Shown here: piece by piece, positions 9,914 to 19,191 of the stretch
Position numbering within the stretch: the stretch's first letter is position 1
How the letters are laid out: every line of letters begins with the position of its first letter
NCBI GenBank assembly: GCA_018400015.1
Contig: JAGYNB010000008.1
Coordinates: 1-36,105, forward strand
Source: Candidatus Omnitrophota bacterium
GTDB lineage: Bacteria > Omnitrophota > Gorgyraeia > Gygaellales > Gygaellaceae
Length of the DNA stretch: 36,105 nt
Direction: 5' to 3'
Program-made: the position numbers and the translations under genes
Notes under the pieces: generated by a model
Told to the model about the DNA's origin: nothing
The model's input: only the letters and a program-made list of their open reading frames with translations
Databases searched by the model: none

Positions 9914-11239
9914 ATGAAGAAAAGCATTATTTTTATAGTTGGTTTAATTGTTTTAGTTTCTTTTGTTTTCGCTCAAGAGATTGAGGAAATCCGTATCGTT
10001 ACTTACTATCCTGCGCCATACGGAAGTTATACAGAGCTTCGTTCTCAGAGAATGGCAATTGGAGATAATTATAGTAATAGCGCAAGTTATGAGTGGGGTT
10101 CTACGATCAGTTCGTCAGCTGATTTGGTCGTTGAAGGTAATGTTGGAATTGGGACAGCAGAGCCTATAGGCACGCTTGTAGTTGGCAATAACGTTTCCGG
10201 CCTAGGTATTGGCGGAAACAGCTGGATAAGTGTAGGATTATCAGGAGCGAGAAATGTATCCGGTATTGTTTTAGGCAGTGATAGTGTAAATAACAGATAT
10301 CTGCAATTAGATTGGAATGATAATGTTAATCGCGCTCAGATTAATACTTCAAGCGCAACCCAGCCGTTGGTGTTACAAAATTTAAGCAATGGCAATGTGG
10401 GTATTGGGATAGACAATCCTTCATCTAAACTGCATATAGGGGATGGTTCATTAGCTATTTCTGAAAGCACAACAGGGCATGGGTTATTTGCTAATTGGGA
10501 TGGGGCAATAGATACAGGAACATTAGGTATCTGGGATGGCGGATGGGGACAGTTTTATTTTAATACAGTTGCACCTGCTAGTACTCGTTCAGCTGGTATT
10601 GGAGTAAATACCAAACCCTCTTATCCAATACATATACGAAGTACTGGTTGGCAGATGTATCTTGATGCTGCAGTAGCAACAGGCGGGTCAGGTTTTGGTC
10701 TTGGGGTTCAAGGTACGGATTATTGGAGCGTATGGAAACACGGTTCAGGTTCAAATCATGATCTGATTTTTAGATGGGCTCCTACAGATACGGAAATCGT
10801 TCGTATCGATGGAGCAAATCAGCGTTTCGGTATTTTAAGGGATCCCACAGCAAACGCCTTGGAGGTTAATGGCAATGCTTCAAAGAGCGTAGCTGGTTCT
10901 TGGCTGGCCAATTCAGATATAAGGATAAAAACCGCAATTGAAACTGTTACAGGCGGAAAAGATATAATTGAAAAACTTCGCCCGGTTAAGTTTCGCTACA
11001 AACAAGATTATCTTAAAAAACATCCGGAAATCAAGGATCGTTATTATTACAATTTTATAGCACAGGAGTTTAAGGATGTTTTTCCTCATAGTGTAAGTGA
11101 TAACGGTGAGGGGTTGTTACAGCTGGATACTTATAATGTTAATATTTTTCTTGTTGCTGCAGTGCAGGAGATTATTGAAGAAAATAATACCTTAAAAAAA
11201 CGCATAGAAACTCTTGAAGCTCAGTTTAATAAAGAGTAA
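9914..11239 (+). CDS. Secreted fibre-like protein with TYYPAPYGSY motif and S74 chaperone domain
   Basis: Residues 1-20 are a signal peptide (cleavage expected after VFA, leaving Gln21). TYYPAPYGSY at 30-39 matches the motif in the protein at 2748-3365. The middle has phage-tail-fibre-like segments: NVGIGTAEPIGTLVVG and a second copy, NVGIGIDNPSSKLHIG. The last 110 residues resemble the endosialidase-type intramolecular chaperone (peptidase S74): S334-D-x-R-x-K339 with the Ser-Lys spacing of the self-cleavage site, then EKLRPVKFRYK, FIAQEFKDVFP and a terminal coiled coil (about 415-441). Family knowledge: this domain trimerises beta-helical fibres and cuts itself off at the Ser. I infer an exported trimeric surface fibre. 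No phage genes are near. The gene has its own promoter. Confidence 0.85.
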   Translation: MKKSIIFIVGLIVLVSFVFAQEIEEIRIVTYYPAPYGSYTELRSQRMAIGDNYSNSASYEWGSTISSSADLVVEGNVGIGTAEPIGTLVVGNNVSGLGIGGNSWISVGLSGARNVSGIVLGSDSVNNRYLQLDWNDNVNRAQINTSSATQPLVLQNLSNGNVGIGIDNPSSKLHIGDGSLAISESTTGHGLFANWDGAIDTGTLGIWDGGWGQFYFNTVAPASTRSAGIGVNTKPSYPIHIRSTGWQMYLDAAVATGGSGFGLGVQGTDYWSVWKHGSGSNHDLIFRWAPTDTEIVRIDGANQRFGILRDPTANALEVNGNASKSVAGSWLANSDIRIKTAIETVTGGKDIIEKLRPVKFRYKQDYLKKHPEIKDRYYYNFIAQEFKDVFPHSVSDNGEGLLQLDTYNVNIFLVAAVQEIIEENNTLKKRIETLEAQFNKE

Positions 11240-11281
11240 ATTTATCCCACCTGTATTTTTAAGCTTTTTATAACAATAATC

Positions 11282-11309
11282 TTGACAATTCATGAATTTA
11301 GAGTATAAT
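11282..11309 (+). promoter_or_regulatory. Sigma70-type promoter of guaB3-guaA
   Basis: Perfect -35 TTGACA (11282-11287), 16-nt spacer and perfect -10 TATAAT (11304-11309). The leader is about 28 nt and includes Shine-Dalgarno AGGAGA (11334-11339) before the ATG at 11345. I see no intrinsic terminator between the previous gene and this promoter. Confidence 0.9.
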
Positions 11310-11344
11310 TAGCTAAATTTTATTATTAAATATAGGAGATTGTT

Positions 11345-12505
11345 ATGGCAGAATGGATTGGCATAAATAAAAGAGCCAGAAAGTGTTACGGCTTTGATGA
11401 AGTAGCTTTAGCGCCGGGAATGGTTACTATTAATCCTCAGGAGGTAGATACCACATTTAGTATTAATAATAAGAAATTCCGTGTTCCCATAATTGCTGCG
11501 GCTATGGACGGTGTGGTGGATGTGCGCTTAGCAGTTGCAATGAGCAAACTTGGCGGCCTGGCAGTACTTAATCTTGACGGAGTGCAAACCAGGTATGATA
11601 ACCCAGAAGAGGTTTTAGTTAAAATAGCCAAGGCAACACCGGAAAAAGCCACAAAATTGGTTCAGCAGATATATACCAAACCGATAAAAGAAAAACTGAT
11701 CTCAAGAAGAATATATGAGATCAAGAAAAATAAAGGCATTGCCGCAGTAAGCTGTATTCCCCAAAATGCCGAGCGTTTTGGCAGAATCGCAGAGGATGCA
11801 GGCGTGGATATGTTTGTTGTGCAGTCAACGGTTGTGAGTACAAGACATATTACCTCGCAGTATAAGACACTTAATCTTAAAAAGTTATGTACTCAGATGA
11901 AGGTGCCGGTTGCTATCGGTAACTGCGTTACTTATGCTATGACATTAGAGCTATTGGAAGCCGGCGCATCGGCAGTATTAATCGGAGTGGGCCCTGGTGC
12001 AGCATGTACAACAAGAGGGGTTTTAGGTATCGGCGTACCCCAGGTTACGGCAACTTTGGATGCTGCAGCAGCAAGAGATTTTTATTATAAAAGAACCGGA
12101 AAATATATCCCTATTATTACCGATGGCGGAATGCGTACAGGTGGTGATATCTGTAAGGCTTTTGCCAGCGGTGCAGATGCGGTAATGGTCGGTTCTACCT
12201 TTGCTAAGGCAAAGGAGGCTCCGGGAAAAGGTTTCCATTGGGGTATGGCAACAAGCCATGCAAATCTGCCGCGGGGAACGCGTATAAAAGTTGGTATCAG
12301 CGGCAGCCTAGAAGAGTTATTGTTCGGACCTGCAAAAGTTGATGATGGCTCACAGAATATAATGGGAGCATTGATGACTTCCATGGGTTCTTTGGGAGCA
12401 AAGAATATAAAAGAAATGCATGATGTTGAAATAATCATTGCGCCTTCAATACAGACAGAAGGTAAAATATTTCAGGTGGTGCAAAGAGTAGGAATGGGAA
12501 AATAA
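11345..12505 (+). CDS. guaB3: GuaB3-type IMP dehydrogenase family protein
   Basis: Expected to oxidise IMP to XMP with NAD, the committed step to GMP. The 386 residues form one IMPDH barrel without the CBS pair of standard GuaB (about 490 aa). The catalytic loop is [15 protein letters not shown] with Cys221. [20 protein letters not shown] is the phosphate-binding region, and [19 protein letters not shown] plus [18 protein letters not shown] match the GuaB3 subfamily that I remember from actinobacteria and cyanobacteria, not GMP reductase. The downstream guaA overlaps it by 1 nt (TAATG) and uses XMP, which supports the IMPDH role. A regulatory, non-enzymatic role cannot be excluded. Confidence 0.9.
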   Translation: MAEWIGINKRARKCYGFDEVALAPGMVTINPQEVDTTFSINNKKFRVPIIAAAMDGVVDVRLAVAMSKLGGLAVLNLDGVQTRYDNPEEVLVKIAKATPEKATKLVQQIYTKPIKEKLISRRIYEIKKNKGIAAVSCIPQNAERFGRIAEDAGVDMFVVQSTVVSTRHITSQYKTLNLKKLCTQMKVPVAIGNCVTYAMTLELLEAGASAVLIGVGPGAACTTRGVLGIGVPQVTATLDAAAARDFYYKRTGKYIPIITDGGMRTGGDICKAFASGADAVMVGSTFAKAKEAPGKGFHWGMATSHANLPRGTRIKVGISGSLEELLFGPAKVDDGSQNIMGALMTSMGSLGAKNIKEMHDVEIIIAPSIQTEGKIFQVVQRVGMGK

Positions 12506-14052
12506 TGGCCAGCAAAGATACTGTTTTAATACTTGATTTTGGTTCACAGTATACGCAGCTTATCGCAAGACGTGTTAGGGAAAATAAGGTTTTCAGTAAA
12601 ATTATTTCTTATAAGACGCCGGCTGAGGAAATAAAAAAACTTAAACCCAAAGGTCTGATTCTTTCCGGGGGTCCTGCTAGCGTTTATGATAAGAAGCCGC
12701 CTATGCCGGATAAGAGAATTTTCAAGCTGGGGATTCCTATTTTGGGTATTTGTTACGGAGTTCAGGTTATCTGCGAAGTGTTAGGCGGTAAAGTAAAGTC
12801 TTCAAAGGCTCATGAATACGGAAAAACCGAGCTTTTTATAGATGACAATACTACGCTTTTTTATTCTTTGCCGGCAAATATTTCCAGTTGGATGAGTCAT
12901 GCTGACAGCGTTGTTAAGATGCCTGCCGGCTTTAAAACAATGGCCCATAGTTTAAGTACGCCTAATGCCGCTATCAGCAATAAAGCAAAAAAGATTTTTG
13001 GATTACAGTTTCATCCCGAGGTTGCACATACTCAAAGAGGCAATCAGATTGTTAATAATTTTTTGTTTAGGGTTTGCCGTTGTGCACCGCGCTGGGTAAT
13101 GCATTCTTTGGTGAAAAAGAGTATTGACGATATCCGCGCAACCGTTGGTAAGAAAAAAATGGTTGTTTGCGGTTTAAGCGGTGGGATAGATTCTTCTGTT
13201 GTTGCAGCAATGATTCATCGTGCAATCGGAAGACGTTTAAAATGTATTTTTATCGACAACGGGCTTTTAAGGAAAAATGAAGCAAAACAGGTGAGAAAAG
13301 TTTTTGGTGAATACATGAGACTTAATCTTACAGTTGTCGATGCCAGCAAAAGATTTTTGCATAAATTAAAGGGTGTGACCGACCCTGAGTTAAAAAGAAA
13401 AGTTATCGGCGAAGAATTTATTAAAGTATTTGAGGAAAAAGCAAAATCTTTAAAGAACGTTGAGTATTTAGCGCAAGGCACTCTTTATCCGGATGTTGTT
13501 GAGTCTGTTTCCGCTTTTGGCGGTCCCACGGCGAAAATAAAGAGCCACCATAATGTAGGGGGCCTTCCGGCAAACATGAAGCTTAAGCTTTTAGAGCCGT
13601 TAAGGGACCTTTTTAAGGATGAGGTGCGTTTAATTGCCAAAGACTTAAAGCTTCCCGACAATCTTATTCATCGGCAGCCGTTTCCTGGTCCAGGTCTTGC
13701 AATAAGGATTCTAGGGGATGTTACTCCGGAACGACTCGATATCTTAAGAGAAGCTGACGAAAGAGTCATTGAGGAAATCCAAAAGGCACGGCTGTATGAA
13801 CAGATATGGCAGTCTTTTGCAGTGTTGTTGCCTATAAAGACAGTAGGCGTTATGGGTGATGAAAGAACTTATGAAAATGTTGTGGCCCTACGTTGTGTAA
13901 ACAGTCTTGATGGCATGACCGCAGACTGGGTAAAACTTCCTTATGATGTCATGGAAAAGATCTCCCTGCGTATTATTAATGAAGTAAAGGGAGTGAACCG
14001 CGTTGTTTACGATATAAGCTCTAAACCTCCGTCAACCATTGAGTGGGAATAA
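12505..14052 (+). CDS. guaA: GMP synthase (glutamine-hydrolysing)
   Basis: Aminates XMP to GMP using glutamine and ATP. The 515 residues have the full architecture. Class I glutamine amidotransferase: [10 protein letters not shown] with nucleophile Cys83, and [13 protein letters not shown] with His170 and Glu172. ATP pyrophosphatase domain: [13 protein letters not shown] (223-235). The C-terminal dimerisation domain begins near [19 protein letters not shown] and ends [10 protein letters not shown], the standard C-terminus. It is translationally coupled to guaB3 by a 1-nt overlap, and both belong to the unit transcribed from 11282. Confidence 0.99.
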   Translation: MASKDTVLILDFGSQYTQLIARRVRENKVFSKIISYKTPAEEIKKLKPKGLILSGGPASVYDKKPPMPDKRIFKLGIPILGICYGVQVICEVLGGKVKSSKAHEYGKTELFIDDNTTLFYSLPANISSWMSHADSVVKMPAGFKTMAHSLSTPNAAISNKAKKIFGLQFHPEVAHTQRGNQIVNNFLFRVCRCAPRWVMHSLVKKSIDDIRATVGKKKMVVCGLSGGIDSSVVAAMIHRAIGRRLKCIFIDNGLLRKNEAKQVRKVFGEYMRLNLTVVDASKRFLHKLKGVTDPELKRKVIGEEFIKVFEEKAKSLKNVEYLAQGTLYPDVVESVSAFGGPTAKIKSHHNVGGLPANMKLKLLEPLRDLFKDEVRLIAKDLKLPDNLIHRQPFPGPGLAIRILGDVTPERLDILREADERVIEEIQKARLYEQIWQSFAVLLPIKTVGVMGDERTYENVVALRCVNSLDGMTADWVKLPYDVMEKISLRIINEVKGVNRVVYDISSKPPSTIEWE

Positions 14053-14105
14053 AGCATTTCTTGTTTGAAAGTTTAGAAATTATACAACCCAGATTTTTAT
14101 AAAAC

Positions 14106-17100
14106 ATGCTTGCACATTCCGATTTTGTCCATTTGCATTTACACACCCAATATAGCCTTCTTGATGGCGCTTGCAAAGTTAATGATTGTCTTGAGCTCGC
14201 CCATAGTTTAAAAATGCCTGCTTTGGCTATCACCGATCATGGTAATATGTTTGGCGCGATTGATTTTTATATGAATGCGCAGAGGCTTGGCATTAAGCCG
14301 ATAATTGGCTGTGAAGTTTATGTTGCTCCCGAAAGTAGACACGATAAAATACTAAAACCAGGCATTGAGAATGCGTTCCATCTTATTCTCTTAGCTAAAG
14401 ACGAGACAGGATACCGCAATCTTGTGAAGCTTGTTTCCGCTGGATATCTGGAAGGGTTCTATTATAAACCGAGGATCGATAAGGATATTTTATCTCAACA
14501 TTCCAAAGGACTGGTTGGACTTTCTGCGTGTCTGCAAGGAGAAGTGGCAAGTTTTTTAAAACAGGGTAGATTTAACGATGCATTAAAATCAGCTGATGAC
14601 TATAAAAATATTTTAGGAAAAGATAATTTTTATCTTGAATTACAGGAAAACGGTATTTTAGAGCAGAAAAAAGTAAATAAAGATTTAATAAAGCTTTCCA
14701 AAGAGATTAATTTATCTCTTGTTGCTACAAATGACGTGCATTATTTACGTAAAGAACAAGCCCATGCCCATGAGGCTCTGCTTTGCATTCAGACGCAGTC
14801 TAACCTAAACGATCCTAACCATATGAAGTTTCAGACAGATGAATTTTATTTTAAGACGCCTGATGAGATGAAAAAACTCTTTAAGGATGTTCCTGAGGCG
14901 ATTAAAAATACTATTCATATCGCAGAGCAGTGTAATTTAGAGCTTGATTTTAGCGTATTACATTTGCCGAAGTTCGATGTTCCCGAAGGTTTTGATAAGG
15001 ATAGTTTCTTAAAGAAGCTTTGCCAGGAAAACCTGGGCAGGGTTTCGCTTGAATCAGTGTCAAAAGACGATCTTAACCAGCGCGTAGAACACGAATTAAG
15101 AATTATTAAAGATACTGGTTTTGCCAGCTATTTTCTTATTGTTCAGGACTTTGTGAGGTTTGCAAAAGACAATAATATCCCTGTTGGCCCAGGCAGAGGC
15201 TCTGCAGCCGGAAGTATTGTCAGTTATCTATTGGGTATTACAGACATCAATCCATTAGATTACGGATTATTGTTTGAAAGGTTTCTAAATCCTGACCGCT
15301 TAAGCATGCCTGATATAGATATAGACTTTTGTTATCAAAGGCGCCAGGAGGTAATCGATTACGTTACGAATAAGTACGGCAGGGAGAATGTTGCCCAGAT
15401 TATTACCTTCGGTACTATGCTTGCAAGAGCTGCAGTCAGGGATGTTGGCCGTGTAATGGGAATGAGTTATCAGGATGTGGATAGAATTGCAAAATTGATT
15501 CCGCCAGAACCAAACATCCAGCTTAAGACAGCTGTAAGCAGCGAGCCGCAGCTGAAGACCTTGTATGAAACAGACCCTCAGATAAAGGATTTAATAGATA
15601 CTGCCACTGTATTGGAAGGGTTGTCTCGCCACGCGTCTGTTCACGCAGCAGGTGTTGTTATTGCCGATAAACCTTTGACTGAGTACCTGCCGTTATTTAA
15701 GACTGCCGATGATTCTATTACTACGGGTTTTAGTATGAGTATTTTAGAGAAGATCGGTCTTTTAAAGGTGGATTTTTTAGGTCTGCGAACGCTTACGGTG
15801 ATCGATAAGAGTTTAAAGATCATCAGTAGAACTAAAAAAGAAGAAATTGATATTAGAAAAATTCCTAAGCAAGACGAAAAGACTTTTAGATTATTAAGTG
15901 ATGCAGATACCATTGGCGTATTCCAACTTGAAAGTACGGGCATGAGAGATTTATTAAGAAAATTAGAACCCCATCGTTTTGAGGATTTGATTGCACTCCT
16001 GGCGCTTTATAGGCCAGGGCCTATCGGTTCGGGAATGCTTGATGATTTTATTGCCAGAAGGCATAATCGCGTACCGATAATCTATGATCATCCGCGTCTA
16101 GAGAGTATTTTAAAGGAAACCTACGGGATTATGGTTTATCAAGAGCAGGTTATGCGCATTGCTTCAGATTTAGCGGGTTTTAGCCTTTCTCAAGCAGATT
16201 TATTGCGTCGGGCTATGAGCAAGAAGATTCCGGAGGTTATGGAACGGTCACGAAAGGATTTTATTAATGGTTGCGTAAAAAATAAAGTTGCCCAAAGAAT
16301 TGCCGAGAAGATCTTTGATTTAATTGAATATTTTTCCGGGTACGGTTTTAATAAAAGTCATTCCACCGCTTATGCGATGATTTCTTATTATACGGCATAT
16401 TTAAAGGCGAATTATCCGGTTGAGTTTATGTGCGCATTACTTTCAAGCGAGCGTGATAATACGGATAAAATAGTTGAGTATGTAAGGGAATCGGAAAACA
16501 TGGGTATACAGATTTTACCTCCGGATGTAAATAAAAGTTATTCTGAATTCAGTGTTGAGAATGATAAAAATATCCGTTTTGGTCTATTGGCAGTAAAAAA
16601 TGTCGGTTCAACCGCTATTGAATCTATTCTTGATTCACGCGCTAAAGACGGTGAGTTTGATTCATTGGAAGAGCTTTGCGAAAGAGTTGATTTAAGGGTG
16701 ACAAACAGAAAAGTTCTCGAAAGCCTTATTAAGTGTGGTGCGTTTGATAGTTTTAAACTTCACAGGGCGCATCTTATGAGTACGCTTGATGAAGTGTTGG
16801 ATCACGCCTCAAGATTAAATAAAGAAAGGCAGAAAGGGCAAATATCCTTTTTTGATATGGTTGATAGCTCTGCGTTTAATAAAAAACCTGATCGGTCAAT
16901 GCAGGTTAAGGAATGGCCTGAGCCTCAGGTTCTTGCTTTTGAAAAGGACTTGTTGGGTTTTTATGTAAGTGGGCATCCATTATCTAAATACGCAAAACAG
17001 ATAAAGAAGTTTCGTTTTGTAAATATTGCTCAGTTAAGAAGTCTTAATGACGAACAACGCGTGAATCTTGTTGGGTTGATTGCAAAAATAAAATACACTT

Positions 17101-17558
17101 TGACCAGAAAAAATCAGGAAAAAATGGCGATATTGAAAATAGAAGATTTAGACGGCATAATTGAGGTCTTGGTTTTCCCGAAAGTGTATAAGATGGTTGC
17201 GTCGCAATTAAAGGCCAATAATGTAGTTTTATTAAAGGGCCGTTTAATGTTGAAGGAAGAACCTCCAAAGATAATCGCTGAAGATATGCTGCCTATCGAC
17301 AAGGCCTACAATTTGGTATCTGCCATAACGATTGACCTAACAGGGATTAAGGAGAATTTATTCAGTTCTTTAAAAGAAAATCTCTTACAGCACACAGGGC
17401 AGACACCTGTTTACTTTCATTTGACTGCAAAAGACCGTACAAAAAAAAGAATTCTCGCCAGTAACGCGTATTTTGTAACAATTAATGATGAATTTATAAA
17501 TTCCCTTGAGGAAATGCTTGGGTTTGATAAGTATTTTCTTGCGCTTAAAGATAATTAA
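14106..17558 (+). CDS. dnaE: DNA polymerase III alpha subunit (DnaE1 type)
   Basis: Replicative polymerase subunit. The 1150 residues match the family. N-terminal PHP domain: FVHLHLHTQYSLLDG and AITDHGNMFG, with the metal-binding His pattern retained. Polymerase core: GPGRGSAAGSIVSYLLG, then MPDIDIDF at 401-408, whose Asp403 and Asp405 are the first two catalytic aspartates, and FGTMLARAAVRDVGR. Later: GRHASVHAAGVVI-type segment (seen as LSRHASVHAAGVVIAD), ALYRPGPIGSGM, GIMVYQEQVM, FNKSHSTAYAMISY, and a C-terminal OB fold (about residues 980-1055). The ATG is 53 nt after guaA, with no Shine-Dalgarno and no convincing promoter in the gap, so co-transcription with guaBA is possible. Confidence 0.98.
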   Translation: MLAHSDFVHLHLHTQYSLLDGACKVNDCLELAHSLKMPALAITDHGNMFGAIDFYMNAQRLGIKPIIGCEVYVAPESRHDKILKPGIENAFHLILLAKDETGYRNLVKLVSAGYLEGFYYKPRIDKDILSQHSKGLVGLSACLQGEVASFLKQGRFNDALKSADDYKNILGKDNFYLELQENGILEQKKVNKDLIKLSKEINLSLVATNDVHYLRKEQAHAHEALLCIQTQSNLNDPNHMKFQTDEFYFKTPDEMKKLFKDVPEAIKNTIHIAEQCNLELDFSVLHLPKFDVPEGFDKDSFLKKLCQENLGRVSLESVSKDDLNQRVEHELRIIKDTGFASYFLIVQDFVRFAKDNNIPVGPGRGSAAGSIVSYLLGITDINPLDYGLLFERFLNPDRLSMPDIDIDFCYQRRQEVIDYVTNKYGRENVAQIITFGTMLARAAVRDVGRVMGMSYQDVDRIAKLIPPEPNIQLKTAVSSEPQLKTLYETDPQIKDLIDTATVLEGLSRHASVHAAGVVIADKPLTEYLPLFKTADDSITTGFSMSILEKIGLLKVDFLGLRTLTVIDKSLKIISRTKKEEIDIRKIPKQDEKTFRLLSDADTIGVFQLESTGMRDLLRKLEPHRFEDLIALLALYRPGPIGSGMLDDFIARRHNRVPIIYDHPRLESILKETYGIMVYQEQVMRIASDLAGFSLSQADLLRRAMSKKIPEVMERSRKDFINGCVKNKVAQRIAEKIFDLIEYFSGYGFNKSHSTAYAMISYYTAYLKANYPVEFMCALLSSERDNTDKIVEYVRESENMGIQILPPDVNKSYSEFSVENDKNIRFGLLAVKNVGSTAIESILDSRAKDGEFDSLEELCERVDLRVTNRKVLESLIKCGAFDSFKLHRAHLMSTLDEVLDHASRLNKERQKGQISFFDMVDSSAFNKKPDRSMQVKEWPEPQVLAFEKDLLGFYVSGHPLSKYAKQIKKFRFVNIAQLRSLNDEQRVNLVGLIAKIKYTLTRKNQEKMAILKIEDLDGIIEVLVFPKVYKMVASQLKANNVVLLKGRLMLKEEPPKIIAEDMLPIDKAYNLVSAITIDLTGIKENLFSSLKENLLQHTGQTPVYFHLTAKDRTKKRILASNAYFVTINDEFINSLEEMLGFDKYFLALKDN

Positions 17559-17577
17559 TTATAATCTAATAATTCTC

Positions 17578-17606
17578 TTGACATCATAACAAACTGTTGT
17601 TATTAT
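17578..17606 (+). promoter_or_regulatory. Promoter of the HU gene with internal inverted repeat
   Basis: -35 TTGACA (17578-17583, perfect), 17-nt spacer, -10 TATTAT (17601-17606, one mismatch). The spacer holds an inverted repeat: ATAACAA (17586-17592), 4 nt, TTGTTAT (17597-17603), which runs into the -10 box. A repressor bound there would block RNA polymerase. Confidence 0.85.
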
Positions 17607-17633
17607 ACTTAAGAATAATGAAGGGAGTAAGTT

Positions 17634-17903
17634 ATGACCAAAAAAGATATTGTTCTTAAGATTGCTGACGAGACCGGTATTAAGCAGATCGATGTAAAAA
17701 AGGTTGTTCAGAAAACCTTTGATTTTATCGTTGATGCTTTAGTTCGGGGTGAAAAAGTCGAGCTTCGTAATTTTGGCGTATTTAAAGTAAAGCAACGCAG
17801 AGGTCGAACCGGCAGGAATCCGCGCACAGGTCAGACCGTTCCTGTTCCGCCAAGGAAAGTAGCTATTTTTAAGCCTGGTTTGGAAATGAAGCAGAAAATC
17901 TAA
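17634..17903 (+). CDS. hup: HU/IHF-family DNA-binding protein
   Basis: Small dimeric nucleoid protein that bends DNA. At 89 residues it is a standard HU size. Visible: MTKKDIVLKIADETG (helical N-terminus), VELRNFGVFKVKQRRGRTGRN (beta arm base), and the DNA-inserting arm tip GRNPRTGQTVPVPPRKVAIF with its Pro, ending in FKPGLEMKQKI. RNP and GVF features fit HU or IHF alike; without a second subunit in view I call it HU-like. The Shine-Dalgarno AAGGGAG precedes the ATG. It is the first gene of a long unit and probably autoregulated, as inferred from the operator-like repeat in its promoter. Confidence 0.95.
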   Translation: MTKKDIVLKIADETGIKQIDVKKVVQKTFDFIVDALVRGEKVELRNFGVFKVKQRRGRTGRNPRTGQTVPVPPRKVAIFKPGLEMKQKI

Positions 17904-17936
17904 ATTCTTTTCAGTCAATCCATAATTCTTACCTAA

Positions 17937-19187
17937 ATGTTTAAAACAGTTCGGGGAACAAAGGATATCCTTCCGCAGGAAACTGCAATTTGGCAAAAAA
18001 TCGAAAATGTCTCAAGAGAGGTTTTTGATCTTTTTGGCTATAAAGAGATACGTACGCCTTTAATTGAAGATAAGGGTTTATTTTTAAGAAGTTTAGGCCA
18101 AGAGACCGAGATTGTCCAGAAGCAGATGTTTTTAATCCAACGCGAAGACCAGGAGTATGTTTTAAGGCCGGAAGGAACTGCTGGCGTAGCCCGTTCTTAT
18201 ATTGAAAACAATCTGGTTAACACTAAAGGATTTTGCAAGTTATTTTACATTGGTCCAATGTTCAGGGCAGAACGTCCGCAAAAGGGCAGGCTTAGGCAGT
18301 TTCATCATATAGGAGTAGAGGCTATAGGCGCCAAAAGCATTTATCTTGATGCGGAAATTATACAATTGACTGATTACTTATTAAAAAAGCTAAAGGTAAG
18401 TGATTTTCAGATTAATCTTAACAGCTTGGGGTGTAAAAAAGATAAACAGAAATTGTCAACGTTATTAAAAGAACAGCTAAAGAAGCATTTACCTGAGCTT
18501 TGCGATGATTGCCGGAAAAGGTACGATAGGAATGTTTTTCGTATCCTTGATTGTAAAAACAGAGATTGCATAAAAATAAAAAGGGCCCTAAGGCTTATTC
18601 CGAAAGATTATTTATGTAGTGATTGTCTTAATGATTTTAACGCAGTATTAAAAGAGCTTGATAAGCAAAAAGTGAGCTATAAAGTGGATAATTTTCTTGT
18701 AAGAGGCTTAGATTATTATACGGGTTTGGTTTTTGAGATATCCCAAGATGACTTAGGCGCTCAGGATGTAATCGGCGCAGGCGGCAGGTATGATAGTCTG
18801 ATTGAAGATATAGGCGGCAAGAATACTGCGGCAATTGGGTTTGCTTTGGGTTTTGAGCGTGTGCTCATTGCTTTAAAAGAAAAAGAAATTCCAGCGTTTG
18901 AAAATGGCGCTTATATTATTTTCCTTGATCAGCAATCTAGGAGTAAGGAATATCAGCTTGTTGCACAGCTTAGGCAAAATAATATTAAATGCGATACCGA
19001 TTATGAAAATAAATCTCTTAAAGCCGCATTAAGAAAAGCCAACGATATGGGTTTTCGTTTTGTTTTGATTTTAGGAGAAGATGAGATAAAAAATAATACT
19101 ATTACGGTTAAAGATATGCTGGAAAAGTCCCAGAAGCAGGTTGAGAGAGAAAATATATTTTCTTATTTGAAAGATTTGATAAAATAA
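17937..19187 (+). CDS. hisS: Histidine--tRNA ligase
   Basis: Class II synthetase charging tRNA-His; 416 residues, typical length. Visible: VRGTKDILPQE at the start, LRPEGTAGVAR, motif 2 FYIGPMFRAERPQKGRLRQF followed by HHIGVEAIG, the histidine-specific RGLDYYTGLVFEI, and motif 3 AAIGFALGFERVLIAL. A cysteine-rich insert (CDDCRKRYDRN to CSDCLNDF) lies about residues 180-240, as in many bacterial HisRS. The C-terminal anticodon-binding domain covers about 325-416. The ATG is 33 nt after the HU gene and has no Shine-Dalgarno. The stop is 4 nt before aspS, so the two synthetases are likely coupled. Confidence 0.98.
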   Translation: MFKTVRGTKDILPQETAIWQKIENVSREVFDLFGYKEIRTPLIEDKGLFLRSLGQETEIVQKQMFLIQREDQEYVLRPEGTAGVARSYIENNLVNTKGFCKLFYIGPMFRAERPQKGRLRQFHHIGVEAIGAKSIYLDAEIIQLTDYLLKKLKVSDFQINLNSLGCKKDKQKLSTLLKEQLKKHLPELCDDCRKRYDRNVFRILDCKNRDCIKIKRALRLIPKDYLCSDCLNDFNAVLKELDKQKVSYKVDNFLVRGLDYYTGLVFEISQDDLGAQDVIGAGGRYDSLIEDIGGKNTAAIGFALGFERVLIALKEKEIPAFENGAYIIFLDQQSRSKEYQLVAQLRQNNIKCDTDYENKSLKAALRKANDMGFRFVLILGEDEIKNNTITVKDMLEKSQKQVERENIFSYLKDLIK

Positions 19188-19191
19188 GTCA

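Noticed and set aside
11240-11281. Terminator between the S74 protein gene and guaB3
   Set aside because: There is a T-rich run near AAGCTT, but no stem long enough to form a stable hairpin.
12085-12438. Reverse-strand open frame of 117 codons inside guaB3
   Set aside because: It mirrors highly conserved GuaB3 sequence and has no coding signs of its own.
14053-14105. Promoter for dnaE in the gap after guaA
   Set aside because: TTGAAA and TATACA occur but only 10 nt apart, and other pairings also miss the 16-18 nt spacing.
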